Source of the DNA: Paenibacillus turicensis
GTDB taxonomy: Bacteria > Bacillota > Bacilli > Paenibacillales > Paenibacillaceae
DNA: 64,000 bases
Direction of reading: 5' to 3'
Assembly: GCF_017873435.1 (NCBI RefSeq)
Contig: NZ_JAGGKG010000011.1
Span: 81,630-145,629, forward strand
Positions 8,436 through 17,895 of the stretch are shown here, in pieces (position 1 is the stretch's first letter; the number at the start of each line of letters is the position of its first letter). Made by a program: the position numbers and the translations under genes. The notes under the pieces were generated by a model. That model was not told the origin of the DNA. It ran no database searches and was given only the letters and a program-made list of their open reading frames with translations.

Positions 8436-8465
8436 AGCTTGCACTACTACTGTGCAGGCTTTTTT
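8436..8465 (+). terminator. Terminator of serS
   Basis: Stem AGCTTGCAC (8436-8444) with GTGCAGGCT (8452-8460), one G-T pair, followed by T6. Confidence 0.8.
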
Positions 8466-8557
8466 CTTTATGGTCAGATAATTTTTCAAAAATGCTTAAT
8501 TCAACTCTTAAGTATTGACTATGAGCAAGAGATAATTTACTATAATATCAATACGTT

Positions 8558-8575
8558 TAAATGTTTAAACATTTA
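8558..8575. promoter_or_regulatory. 18-bp perfect palindrome, probable ArsR-family operator
   Basis: TAAATGTTTAAACATTTA is fully self-complementary. It lies just after a TATAAT (8541-8546) and 15 bases before the ArsR-type gene. This position fits autoregulation by roadblock or by promoter occlusion. Confidence 0.65.
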
Positions 8576-8590
8576 GAAGGGTAGGTTGTT

Positions 8591-8893
8591 ATGGCTAAAG
8601 AAGCGTTAGAACATTTCCGTAAGTGTATTCCAGTTTTTCAAGTTTTGGCAGATACACATCGTCAAGATATTTTATTACTACTTAGCAAGCATGACGCTTT
8701 AACCGTGGGCGAGATTACAGAACAGTCCGTATTATCCAGACCCGCCGTTTCCCATCATCTCAAGCTTTTACGGGAGCAAGACTTGGTTCATATGGAGAAA
8801 CGTGGAACAGAGCGATTCTATTCCTTGTCCTTAAAACCTGCTGTAGAGTTACTTAAACAACTGACAGAACTTCTGGAGCGTGACTGTATTTAA
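8591..8893 (+). CDS. ArsR/SmtB-family transcriptional regulator
   Basis: A 100-residue winged-helix repressor. The recognition-helix region reads LSRPAVSHHLKLLREQDLV (about residues 48-66), typical of ArsR proteins, followed by the wing EKRGTERFYSL. No CxC or ELCVCD metal-binding motif is present; the only cysteines are near the N-terminus (RKCIPVF) and at residue 99. The signal may therefore not be a metal. It stands 33 bases before an aldehyde dehydrogenase and probably controls both genes through the palindrome at 8558-8575. Confidence 0.9.
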   Translation: MAKEALEHFRKCIPVFQVLADTHRQDILLLLSKHDALTVGEITEQSVLSRPAVSHHLKLLREQDLVHMEKRGTERFYSLSLKPAVELLKQLTELLERDCI

Positions 8894-8926
8894 GTCTAAA
8901 TCCACCCGTTCACGAAAGGAGAAAAA

Positions 8927-10318
8927 ATGGAACAGTTAAATGAACAAAACCTAAATCGTCTTTTAAAGCTACAAAAAGATTACTATTATACAGGATCTAC
9001 CCAAAGTGTCTCATTTCGGATAGAACAGCTAAAAAAGCTCAATGATGTGCTTCATCGTTACGAAAATAAAATCATGAATGCATTATATCAGGATTTAGGA
9101 AAAAGCGAATTTGAAGCTTATGTCACAGAAATTGGATTTGTTTATCACAGTATTCGCTTTTTAATAAAAAACCTTAAAAAGTGGGCAAAACCACAAAAAG
9201 TAAAAACCCCCCTCCATCTTCAACCATCTAAAAGCTTTATTATTAAGGAGCCTTATGGAACAGTTCTAATCATAGGGGCGTTTAACTACCCCCTCCAGTT
9301 GTTAATTGAACCTCTACTTGGGGCTATCGCTGGCGGAAATTGTGTCATTCTGAAGCCTTCTGAAAACACACCACATGTATCTGCCGTTATTGAACAACTT
9401 ATACTAGAAACCTTTCCAAAAGAATATATTTGCGTAATTCAAGGTGGGCGAGATGAAACTTCTTTACTCATCCATGCGCCCGTTGACTATATCTTTTTTA
9501 CAGGGAGCGTTCCAGTAGGGAAAATTGTAATGGAAGCCGCCGCAAAAAACTTGGTTCCTGTCACTTTAGAATTAGGCGGAAAAAGCCCCGCCATTGTCGA
9601 CTCCTCTGCCAATCTTGATTTGGCTGCAAAACGTATCGTCTGGGGAAAATTTCTTAATGCGGGACAAACCTGCATCGCACCCGACTATATATTAGTAGAC
9701 AGTAGCATATATGATGAACTTGTTAAAAAAATAAAAGTTGTGATTAATCAATTTTATAATAACTCTGCGGCGGACAGTAAAGATTATGGAAAAATTGTGA
9801 ATGAGCGTCAGTTTAATCGATTAGTTTCGATTATTGAGCAGGAGCAAGATCATATTTTATACGGTGGACATTCTCAGAAGGATTCTTTGTTTATAGAACC
9901 CACCTTAATAAAAGCTTCTTCCTGGGAGAACAAAGCTATGCAAGATGAATTGTTTGGACCCCTACTTCCCATTATGCCATATGACAAAATGAGTGATGCA
10001 ATTCAAATGATTCGGGAGCATCCTAAACCACTATCCTTATATTTATTTACGGAGGATAAAAACATAGAGAAACAAGTACTAAACCAAGTTTCCTTTGGCG
10101 GTGGCTGTGTCAATGACACGATTTCACATATTGCAAATCATCATATGCCTTTTGGTGGTGTTGGGCATTCAGGTATGGGCGCTTATCATGGGAAATATAG
10201 TTTTGAACTTTTTACACACTCCAAAAGTATTTTGAAAAAAAGCACACGTTTTGACATTAGAGTTACTTTTCCGCCTTACGGAAATAAGCTTAAACTAATA
10301 AAAAAACTTTTAAAATAA
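8927..10318 (+). CDS. Aldehyde dehydrogenase (class 3-like)
   Basis: A 463-residue NAD(P)-dependent aldehyde dehydrogenase. Visible are the glutamate motif LELGGKSP (about residues 212-219), the catalytic cysteine in NAGQTCIAPDY (about 244-254), and the late motif MPFGGVGHSGMG. The length (about 460) and the C-terminal hydrophobic/basic tail resemble the short ALDH3/YwdH group that oxidises medium and long-chain aldehydes. GAAAGGAG precedes ATG 8927. The ArsR-type gene directly upstream suggests induction by a small molecule, possibly an aldehyde or fatty compound (inference). Confidence 0.9.
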   Translation: MEQLNEQNLNRLLKLQKDYYYTGSTQSVSFRIEQLKKLNDVLHRYENKIMNALYQDLGKSEFEAYVTEIGFVYHSIRFLIKNLKKWAKPQKVKTPLHLQPSKSFIIKEPYGTVLIIGAFNYPLQLLIEPLLGAIAGGNCVILKPSENTPHVSAVIEQLILETFPKEYICVIQGGRDETSLLIHAPVDYIFFTGSVPVGKIVMEAAAKNLVPVTLELGGKSPAIVDSSANLDLAAKRIVWGKFLNAGQTCIAPDYILVDSSIYDELVKKIKVVINQFYNNSAADSKDYGKIVNERQFNRLVSIIEQEQDHILYGGHSQKDSLFIEPTLIKASSWENKAMQDELFGPLLPIMPYDKMSDAIQMIREHPKPLSLYLFTEDKNIEKQVLNQVSFGGGCVNDTISHIANHHMPFGGVGHSGMGAYHGKYSFELFTHSKSILKKSTRFDIRVTFPPYGNKLKLIKKLLK

Positions 10319-10366
10319 CTTTGCACAGAAGGAACCCGATCGTGAACTAGTGTTGTAAATATAAAG

Positions 10367-10395
10367 TTGACGTGCTAGTATTCAAAAGGTATCAT
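10367..10395 (+). promoter_or_regulatory. Promoter of the TetR/MFS/PEP-synthase-like trio
   Basis: TTGACG (10367-10372), a 17-base spacer and TATCAT (10390-10395). A 12-bp perfect palindrome, TTATAGCTATAA (10410-10421), lies just downstream near the start of transcription and is a candidate TetR operator. Confidence 0.65.
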
Positions 10396-10440
10396 AGCTC
10401 AAGATGATGTTATAGCTATAATTAAGCGGGAGTTGATTTT

Positions 10441-11016
10441 TTGGGCCGTCCATATACCGAAAATGAGCGTAAAGAGCTAAAACAAAAAATAAAGACAATA
10501 GCCATGCAGATGTTCCGAGAACAAGGCTTTAAAAATTTTAGAATACAACAATTAACGAAGCAAGTTGGCATTTCATTGGGTGGTTTTTATACATTTTATA
10601 AGGATAAAGAATCGCTATATGAAGAAATTTTACGTGATGAAAAAAATCGAATTCGTCAAAAAATTATAATGATAATCGAAACTGAGCAACAATCTCCAAA
10701 GATTTTTTTTACAGATCTGGCTAATGTAATTTTAAGGAAACTAGCTTCAAACAAGTTTTATACTGACTCACACACAGGCTTATTAGAAACGCTGGTTTGG
10801 AATGATGATCCTGTAACTGCTGAGGACAATTTAGATTTCATCCAGCAATTACGTACCATATGGACAAAACAAGGTACCTCTCTCTCCTCAACTGATGAAC
10901 AATTAGCATCCGCAGTCGCGATGTTAGCCGTATTATGTGCACATAAAGATAAAATTGGTGTAGGTTTTGATTATTGGTATGCATTGGTTGAAAAGATGCT
11001 TTTAGAATATTTATAA
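10441..11016 (+). CDS. TetR/AcrR-family transcriptional regulator
   Basis: A 191-residue regulator with an N-terminal helix-turn-helix (residues about 12-58: FREQGFKNFRIQQLTKQVG then GGFYTFYKDKESL) and a variable ligand-binding C-terminal half. The start is TTG at 10441 with GGGAG upstream. It sits 78 bases before an MFS exporter in the same direction, the usual arrangement for a drug-sensing repressor that controls its own efflux pump. The ligand is unknown. Confidence 0.9.
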   Translation: MGRPYTENERKELKQKIKTIAMQMFREQGFKNFRIQQLTKQVGISLGGFYTFYKDKESLYEEILRDEKNRIRQKIIMIIETEQQSPKIFFTDLANVILRKLASNKFYTDSHTGLLETLVWNDDPVTAEDNLDFIQQLRTIWTKQGTSLSSTDEQLASAVAMLAVLCAHKDKIGVGFDYWYALVEKMLLEYL

Positions 11017-11094
11017 TTTTTTTAATTATGCTATGAAAAATATTTAACTTTTTCACAGATAGTGATATACTGTTCTGGAAAGAGGTGTTTTGCG

Positions 11095-12393
11095 TTGAAT
11101 AGTTCCAGAAAATATCAAATTATTATTGGCTTACTGTTATGCATGGGAGTTTCAACCATCTTGCAAACGTATTTTAGCAGTGCATTACCTGTCATCAGCA
11201 CCACATTTCGATCCATTGATTTTTATTCATGGATTCATGGTAGCTATATATTAGCGTCCTCCTCTGTTATTATCCTTTCTAGTGGATTGTGTCATAAATT
11301 TGGGTACTTAAAAAACTTTAGCATCGGATCTCTGTTATTCGGTATAGGTACACTAGTTGCCCTGTTCAGTACGTCCATGCTCCAGCTTGTCATCGCAAGA
11401 ATCATTATGGGTATAGGCGCTGGAGCTGTAGTTCCTGCGACTTACGGAATCATCAATGAATATTTTGAAAAGGATAAATATACCTCTATTTTTGCGTCCT
11501 TTGCTATTGTACAAATCATATTTAGTGGATTAGGCAGCTTAGCCGGAGGCTATTTACCCCAAGCTTTCTCGTGGCAAGCTATTTTTTATTTTCTAATTCC
11601 CATCCAATTACTTAGCTTCTTATTTGTATTTAGAAATCTTCCAAAACACATTACTAACCTACCCTCAATTCCCTTCCCAATTAGACAGCATTTGATAATG
11701 ATCATTGCAGTACTCTTGACTGCTGTAGGTATTGAGCAAGCTTACCATCAACGATTTTTATGGCTTACCTTTGGGATTCTCTCTCTTCTCTTTTTATTAA
11801 GGAAACCAAAAAAAATGAACGTCACACTACTTCCGAAACAGTTTATGACTGATTCTTTATTAAAAAACTTATGCCTTCAAGCATTTTTATTAGGCGCATT
11901 TTATAATGTGTGTCTTGTCTATCTGCCTAGCTTTATGCAGTTTTCTTTGAACTTAAATGCAAATAGCTCTGGCAATTATCTGGAAATATTTGTTGTTTTC
12001 ATGGGAGTTGGGAGCGGATTAGGTGGTTTAATTAAGACTCCTAACCGTATTGTCATATTAATTAGCTGGTTAATCTGCTTTGCAGGATGCTCCTTTATAG
12101 GCATTATTTTCTCATTAGCTGTCTTATTATTAGGCCTTGGCTCTGGCATTTTAATGTCAGTTTTGTTAGGCTATATCGCATTCTGTACACAGGAAGATGC
12201 AGCTGGCGTTAATAGCACCGCTCATTTAATTCGCAATTTTGGTGGGAGCATCGGAACTATTTCATTTCAATATTCACTAAATTATTCTCTAGGATATTTC
12301 ATTGTTGGCATGATTGTCCTCTCCTTGGGAGGCATCATTACATCTGCTCTCGTCCTTCGCTTTAAGCAGACTGCACTAAAATCGGAATCATAA
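11095..12393 (+). CDS. MFS drug exporter-like permease
   Basis: About 432 residues with twelve or more hydrophobic segments. Motif C-like glycine-rich sequence is seen in RIIMGIGAGAVVPATYG, followed by the FAIVQIIFSGLGSLAGG segment typical of DHA2/QacA-EmrB type exporters. I chose TTG 11095 as the start because AGAGGTG lies eight bases upstream; the frame is open to a GTG at 11062, which would place that site inside the gene. It lies between a TetR regulator and a PEP-synthase-like gene (29 bases downstream), which suggests export of, or protection from, an antibiotic-like compound. Confidence 0.85.
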   Translation: MNSSRKYQIIIGLLLCMGVSTILQTYFSSALPVISTTFRSIDFYSWIHGSYILASSSVIILSSGLCHKFGYLKNFSIGSLLFGIGTLVALFSTSMLQLVIARIIMGIGAGAVVPATYGIINEYFEKDKYTSIFASFAIVQIIFSGLGSLAGGYLPQAFSWQAIFYFLIPIQLLSFLFVFRNLPKHITNLPSIPFPIRQHLIMIIAVLLTAVGIEQAYHQRFLWLTFGILSLLFLLRKPKKMNVTLLPKQFMTDSLLKNLCLQAFLLGAFYNVCLVYLPSFMQFSLNLNANSSGNYLEIFVVFMGVGSGLGGLIKTPNRIVILISWLICFAGCSFIGIIFSLAVLLLGLGSGILMSVLLGYIAFCTQEDAAGVNSTAHLIRNFGGSIGTISFQYSLNYSLGYFIVGMIVLSLGGIITSALVLRFKQTALKSES

Positions 12394-12422
12394 ATAAATC
12401 TATCTTAGTAGGAGGTTAAATT

Positions 12423-14885
12423 ATGAAATATATCAAAATGCTTCAGGACATTAGTAAGGGGGATATTTCTAGCGTTGGAGGTAAAGGAGCTAACCTTGGT
12501 GAAATGCTAAAGGCGAGTTTCCCAGTTCCAAATGGCTTTTGCCTAACAGTAAATGCATTTGATCTATTTATGAAACATAACAGCCTTGACCATCTAAAGT
12601 TAAGAGGCGATGAGCTTCAAGCAAAGATAATATCTGGACAGTTACCACCTGAGCTTGAACAAGAAATTGCTCAATGTTATGCCTCACTTGGACAAAAAAA
12701 AAGAGTTGCCGTGCGTTCCTCTGCCACTGCTGAGGATTTACCTGAAGCCAGCTTTGCCGGTCAACAAGAAACTTACCTTAATGTACTTGGTGAAACAGAA
12801 CTTTTTATCGCGATTAAAAAATGCTTTGCTTCCCTCTATTCAATCCGTGCTGTTTCATACCGAAAACAAACTAATTTTGATACAGCAAATGTTTTGTTAG
12901 CAGTAGTTATTCAAGAAATGGTTGAAAGTGAAGTCTCTGGTGTTCTATTTACTGCTGATCCTATCAATCAAAATAGGGATCAAATGATGCTTAATGCAGC
13001 TTGGGGACTTGGTGAAGCAATAGTTTCAGGAAAAGTAACGCCAGATATTTATATTTATAATAAACGTAAGCATCGCCTAAGTAGTAAAACATTAGGTAAG
13101 AAAGAGCTTTTGATCGTTTATGGCAAGTCAGGCATTCAGGAGATTACTACAACAACAGAGCAAAAAAAACAATTTTGTCTCACACAAAAGCAAGCAAATG
13201 AACTTTTTGAGTTGGGCTTAAAAATAGAAAAATATTATGGATTTCCTCAGGATATTGAATGGGCCATTTGTAAAGACACATTATATATATTGCAATCACG
13301 TCCAATTACAACCTTAAATTCAACCAAACCACAACCCTCTATACTAACTAAATCACAAATGGCAGTATTAAACAATTGGATTGAGCATTTCCCTACTCCA
13401 CTTTATCCTCTAGATGTAGAGCCTTGCGATATTGTTGATAAAGCAAAATCTAAAGTTTTGCAAGATCTAGGAATTTCAATTGATGGTGGATTAAGAATGA
13501 ATGACGAAGGTATTATTTCATTTTCCACTGATAGGGTACATCTGAGATTTAAAATTGTTAAAATACCTTTTTTGCTTCATAGCTTTATCAATTACAATAT
13601 TAATTCCTCGATTACAAATAACGAATTCCAAAATATCACAAACGAATTAGAAAGCATAGCCTCCACTGACATTACTCAACTATCGATCACAGCATTGGTG
13701 GAGCAACTACAGCACATTATGATGTTATCAGAGAAAATAGCTTATATACGGTTTCGTTACAACATCTTCCCTTCTGTTGTTGTTTCTAAGCTACTACAGA
13801 GAACGTTACATAAAATAGACAAAAACCTAAATGAATATGATCTATTAAGTAATTTACAATATAAAACATGGGAAATGAATGCGGCTTTAAGTAAGCTTAC
13901 TAGTTACATTCAAGATAACGCTGAATTAGAGGCTTTCATAACCAATCAGGAAGTAATAGAAAATGAACATATAACAGCAATCCAAATCAGTTATCCTTCA
14001 TTCTGGGTACAACTACAGCAATTTCTTCATGAATTCGGATGGAAATCAAATGGTAGTTATTATGCCTTTAGCTCGGTGTCATGGAACGAGGATATAACCT
14101 CCCTTTTCTCATTAACAAAAATTGTTATGCAGTCTGACAAATATGTATCAAGCAACAACAAGTACAACGAAATTGTATCAATGATTGAAAAACGCTATTC
14201 TACAAAAAAATCCGCTAAGCTATTAAAAAAAATAGAAACCATAAGAGCATACCATATTCATCGAGAACAAAGTCTTTATTTAATCGAAATGTGTTATGGA
14301 CTAGCACGTAAAATGGTTTTCCGACTAACCACCTTACTTCCTCATATTTTTGAACAACCTAACCATATATTGTTTTTAACGTTGGCGGAGGTATATGCAT
14401 TGCCTAGCAACATTCACAATGAAAACAAAAGTAACAACATTAATAACAGTCAGAACAATAATTACGTTCATAAAATTAAACAAACCATCCAGCTCAGAAA
14501 AACAAACCGCCCTCAAAATGAAACATTGTGGAACAGCCTATCTTATTGCAGAAAGCTTGAGGATGAAAATACATTGACAGGCATATCTGGTAATCGAGGA
14601 ATTACACAAGGACAAGTGAAGAAAATTTTATCGATACAACAATTTGATAAAATGCAGCAGGGAGATATTCTAGTCTGTCGTTATACTGATCCATCATGGA
14701 CTCCCTTATTTGTTTTGGCAGGAGCTGTTGTATCCGATACAGGAGGCCCATTATCCCATAGTGCCATTGTAGCAAGGGAATACAATATTCCGGCGGTTTT
14801 AGGTTGTGGAAATGCAACCGAATTATTGCAGGATGGTGATAAAATAATCGTTGATGGTGATACAGGCAAGGTTCATAAAATATAA
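12423..14885 (+). CDS. PEP synthase-like / rifampin phosphotransferase-like enzyme
   Basis: 820 residues in three parts. There is an N-terminal ATP-grasp nucleotide-binding domain (about 1-300, with VGGKGANLGEM and VAVRSSATAEDLPEASFAGQQET), and a long divergent middle region (about 300-720). The C-terminal swivelling histidine domain (about 735-820) has GGPLSHSAIVAREYNIPAV. The histidine of SHSAIVARE is the expected phosphate carrier. This order (ATP-grasp, substrate domain, His domain) is that of rifampin phosphotransferase (RPH); PEP synthase has a PEP/pyruvate barrel instead, which I do not see. Rifampin itself as substrate is not shown: the middle domain is divergent. Its place behind a TetR and an MFS exporter supports a drug-modifying or biosynthetic role. 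Confidence 0.8.
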   Translation: MKYIKMLQDISKGDISSVGGKGANLGEMLKASFPVPNGFCLTVNAFDLFMKHNSLDHLKLRGDELQAKIISGQLPPELEQEIAQCYASLGQKKRVAVRSSATAEDLPEASFAGQQETYLNVLGETELFIAIKKCFASLYSIRAVSYRKQTNFDTANVLLAVVIQEMVESEVSGVLFTADPINQNRDQMMLNAAWGLGEAIVSGKVTPDIYIYNKRKHRLSSKTLGKKELLIVYGKSGIQEITTTTEQKKQFCLTQKQANELFELGLKIEKYYGFPQDIEWAICKDTLYILQSRPITTLNSTKPQPSILTKSQMAVLNNWIEHFPTPLYPLDVEPCDIVDKAKSKVLQDLGISIDGGLRMNDEGIISFSTDRVHLRFKIVKIPFLLHSFINYNINSSITNNEFQNITNELESIASTDITQLSITALVEQLQHIMMLSEKIAYIRFRYNIFPSVVVSKLLQRTLHKIDKNLNEYDLLSNLQYKTWEMNAALSKLTSYIQDNAELEAFITNQEVIENEHITAIQISYPSFWVQLQQFLHEFGWKSNGSYYAFSSVSWNEDITSLFSLTKIVMQSDKYVSSNNKYNEIVSMIEKRYSTKKSAKLLKKIETIRAYHIHREQSLYLIEMCYGLARKMVFRLTTLLPHIFEQPNHILFLTLAEVYALPSNIHNENKSNNINNSQNNNYVHKIKQTIQLRKTNRPQNETLWNSLSYCRKLEDENTLTGISGNRGITQGQVKKILSIQQFDKMQQGDILVCRYTDPSWTPLFVLAGAVVSDTGGPLSHSAIVAREYNIPAVLGCGNATELLQDGDKIIVDGDTGKVHKI

Positions 14886-14953
14886 AGGTATCTATTAAAT
14901 TAAAATTAAGTATTAATTGTGCCGCTTCTTTAATGAGCTTGTAATTATGCAAC

Positions 14954-14985
14954 AAAAAAGATGACACCTGTTTGTCATCTTTTTT
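14954..14985. terminator. Bidirectional terminator
   Basis: A 13-bp perfect stem (14954-14966 with 14973-14985) flanked by A and T runs. It lies between the converging PEP-synthase-like and ABC-F genes and can serve both. Confidence 0.9.
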
Positions 14986-15036
14986 GAAAATTTCACAATA
15001 CTCAACCTTTAAATTAATCAACTATTTGTAGCTAAG

Positions 15037-16968
15037 CTATTGCTTTTTCTGTTGCTCAATTTGCTCTGCCAACTCATTTAAATAAGTCCAACGCTCCATC
15101 AGATGCTCTAGCTCTGCTTCTGCTTGGGATAGCTCTCCCATCAGGCGAGACAACTCCATCGCATCACTTGCGGCAAGCTCCATATTTTGCCCAATAAGCG
15201 CGATCTTTTGCTCAGCTTGCTCAATCTGCTCATCGATAAGCTCATATTCACGTTGCTCATTAAAGCTAAATTTTAATTTTACTGTTGATGTGCCACTAGA
15301 TGGGGAAGTATCTGCTTTTGGTGTCTTGGTGGATGCTTCCGCTTTTTGTGTAGCTTCCTTTTCCTTTACAGACGATTGTATACGTTCTTCATAATCAGAA
15401 TAGTCCCCGACATGCACCGCAATGTTACCTTTACCCTCAAACGCCATAATTTTATCTACGGTACGATCTAAGAAATAACGATCATGAGACACAACAAACA
15501 CTACACCAGGAAATTCATCCAAATAGGACTCTAATACAGTAAGCGTCCCAATATCAAGGTCATTTGTTGGCTCATCAAGCAACAATACGTTAGGCGAAGA
15601 CATTAACACACGTAATAAATATAATCTTCGTCTCTCCCCACCTGACAGCTTCTCAATCGGGGTCCATTGCATTGTGGGTGAAAACAAGAAGCGCTCCAGC
15701 ATTTGTGCAGCCGTAATTTTAGAGCCATCTGCAGTGGTCACTACCTCAGCTTCATCCTTAATGTATTCAATCACACGTTGCTTTCCATCCATCTCTTGAT
15801 GCTCTTGTGTGAAATAACCTAGCTTCACAGTGCTACCTGTAATAATTTCACCTGCATCAGGTTTAATACGTTCTGCAATCATATTTAACAACGTAGATTT
15901 GCCACTACCATTTGGTCCAACGATGCCAACTCGATCCCCTGGAACAGCAATATACGTTAATCCATTTATAAGGATTTTACCTGCGATTTCCTTATGTAAG
16001 TCATGAATCTCGATAATTTGTTTGCCAAGTCTTGTAGAAGCAACAGAAATATCTAACTGATCTGTCTTAAACTCATGTTTTTCATTTTTTAATTTCTCAA
16101 AACGATCAATTCTCGCCTTTTGCTTGGTGGTTCTAGCTTTAGCACCTCGACGAATCCAAGCAAGCTCAGTACGAAATAGATTTTTACGCTTCTGCTCAGA
16201 AGAAGCCTCCCGTTCCTCTCGTTCACTTTTCAGCTCTAAAAAACGGCTATAATTTGCTTCATAACGGAATAGTCTGCCTTGATCCATTTCTAACATGACG
16301 TTACATACACGATCTAAAAAATAACGATCATGCGTAATTAAAAGCAAGGCGCCCTTACGACGCGACAATACGTTCTCAAGCCACGAAACCGAGGCATTAT
16401 CAATATGGTTGGTAGGCTCATCTAAAATGAGCAATTCCGACGGTAAAATAAGTGCAGAAGCAAGGGCTATTCTTTTTCGCTGTCCACCTGACAAGCTCCC
16501 CATCTTTTGCGTGAAATCTTGGATACCTAGCTTGGACAAAATACTTTTAGCTTCACTTTCTAATCCCCAAGCCTGTAAAGCATCCATTTGTGTGCTATAG
16601 GTTGTCATATCCTTTTGTAGCTGTGCATCATCGGGATTAAGCTTAAGCTTCTCCATCGTCTCCATATAGGATGCCACAACCTGCAACGAATGATCTCCAC
16701 CTTCAAAAACAGCCTTCAATACTGTAGATTCAGGATCAAAGTCTGGGTTTTGCCGAAGGAAATTAATACGCACATCGTTATTAATGGAAATAGTACCCGA
16801 ATCAGGTTCATCTAAACCTGCGATAACACGTAAAAAAGTCGATTTACCTGTACCATTTACCCCAATGACACCTATTTTATCGTTTTCATCCATTCCAAAG
16901 GAAACATCTCCAAATAACACCTTTTCCCCATAACTTTTGCTAACCTGCTCAATTGTTAATATATTCAC
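15037..16968 (-). CDS. ABC-F family ATPase, Uup/YfmR-like
   Basis: A 643-residue soluble protein with two ABC ATPase domains. Walker A sequences are GVNGTGKST (about 37-45) and GPNGSGKST (about 349-357), and the signatures are LSGGQRKR and LSGGERRR. A charged linker lies between the domains (about 240-310) and a C-terminal coiled coil is present (about 565-640). There is no membrane domain. ABC-F proteins of this layout act at the ribosomal E site, and YfmR of Bacillus relieves stalls together with EF-P. The start is GTG with TAGGAG upstream. Antibiotic-resistance ABC-Fs share the fold, but the C-terminal coiled coil argues for the Uup/YfmR group. Confidence 0.9.
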   Translation of the reverse strand: MNILTIEQVSKSYGEKVLFGDVSFGMDENDKIGVIGVNGTGKSTFLRVIAGLDEPDSGTISINNDVRINFLRQNPDFDPESTVLKAVFEGGDHSLQVVASYMETMEKLKLNPDDAQLQKDMTTYSTQMDALQAWGLESEAKSILSKLGIQDFTQKMGSLSGGQRKRIALASALILPSELLILDEPTNHIDNASVSWLENVLSRRKGALLLITHDRYFLDRVCNVMLEMDQGRLFRYEANYSRFLELKSEREEREASSEQKRKNLFRTELAWIRRGAKARTTKQKARIDRFEKLKNEKHEFKTDQLDISVASTRLGKQIIEIHDLHKEIAGKILINGLTYIAVPGDRVGIVGPNGSGKSTLLNMIAERIKPDAGEIITGSTVKLGYFTQEHQEMDGKQRVIEYIKDEAEVVTTADGSKITAAQMLERFLFSPTMQWTPIEKLSGGERRRLYLLRVLMSSPNVLLLDEPTNDLDIGTLTVLESYLDEFPGVVFVVSHDRYFLDRTVDKIMAFEGKGNIAVHVGDYSDYEERIQSSVKEKEATQKAEASTKTPKADTSPSSGTSTVKLKFSFNEQREYELIDEQIEQAEQKIALIGQNMELAASDAMELSRLMGELSQAEAELEHLMERWTYLNELAEQIEQQKKQ

Positions 16969-17067
16969 ATTAATCTCCTACTCTGTACAACAGACTTAGA
17001 CTCTTCTTAAATTTTGGATCAACCAATATGCAAGCTTAAAGCGATTCAATGTATTAGCTAGTAGTAA

Positions 17068-17895
17068 CTAGCTTACGATATAGTACAGTACCCAAGCAAC
17101 TACACCGGCGATTGCTGCACTTATTAAATTAACGACATCATTGTTAAGCCACCGCCAACCCCGCAGATGTACCGTTGCAGTATCACAGTGGACTTCTACC
17201 TCTACTTCCTTATGACAAACAGTACATTGTTGCATGAATTGAACCGTTCCACCTAACCATGAATCCACAAAAGCACCAATAACACCTGAAATAACAACGA
17301 TCAACAGCCATTGCAGCACAGATAGCTCTGATAAACTAGATAAATTCATGTTTGTCCATAACAACAGCAAGTAACCAGCTATACCAATCATCGTAGCAGC
17401 AACAAACGTTGCTAACGTTCCTAATCGAGAAACCCCTCCAGAAGTACCTGCAGGTACTTTACGGAACGTTACAATGGAGATCGGCTGTGAGCGGCTTAGT
17501 CCTCCCCACTCCGTTGCCCAAGTATCTGCGGTAACCGCAGCCATGCTCCCCACAAAAAACAAAATAAAGAAATCAAGAGGGTAAATGGCATAGGCTAGAC
17601 AAGCTACCATCCCTAAACCACCATTGGCAAATACCTGAATGGCATCTCTTTGGCTACTCTTGGCATAGGACTTTTCTAATTCTTCTTTACGTTCACCTCT
17701 AAATTTAGAGAAAAGACTCGACGTAATAAAAAATAACAACAAAAGCCCAAACCAAAAGCTGTTACCAGCTCCATAATAAATAGTGCCCATCACTATCGCA
17801 GCAAGCATACCTGAAAAGGATAAGGATCCTTTCCAAAATGCCAAAACTGAAATAAAAATAGCCCCAAGTGCACCAACAACAAACTTAAGGATCAT
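17068..17895 (-). CDS. DUF92 integral membrane protein (TMEM19/VTE6-like)
   Basis: 275 residues with about seven hydrophobic helices. The family hallmarks are ADTWATEWG (about residues 124-132), VPAGTSGGVS, and DSWLGGTVQ near residue 212. The plant relative VTE6 is a phytyl-phosphate kinase, so a prenol or lipid phosphate kinase role is possible but not established for bacteria. A non-membrane CTVCHKEVEVEVHC segment sits before the last helices. The ATG overlaps the stop of the upstream FAH-family gene (ATGA), so the two are translationally coupled. Confidence 0.85.
   Translation of the reverse strand: MILKFVVGALGAIFISVLAFWKGSLSFSGMLAAIVMGTIYYGAGNSFWFGLLLLFFITSSLFSKFRGERKEELEKSYAKSSQRDAIQVFANGGLGMVACLAYAIYPLDFFILFFVGSMAAVTADTWATEWGGLSRSQPISIVTFRKVPAGTSGGVSRLGTLATFVAATMIGIAGYLLLLWTNMNLSSLSELSVLQWLLIVVISGVIGAFVDSWLGGTVQFMQQCTVCHKEVEVEVHCDTATVHLRGWRWLNNDVVNLISAAIAGVVAWVLYYIVS

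Noticed and set aside
14602..15021. 139-residue open frame on the minus strand
   Set aside because: Most of it is antisense to the His domain of the PEP-synthase-like gene and crosses the bidirectional terminator at 14954-14985. It has no ribosome site and an unlikely composition.
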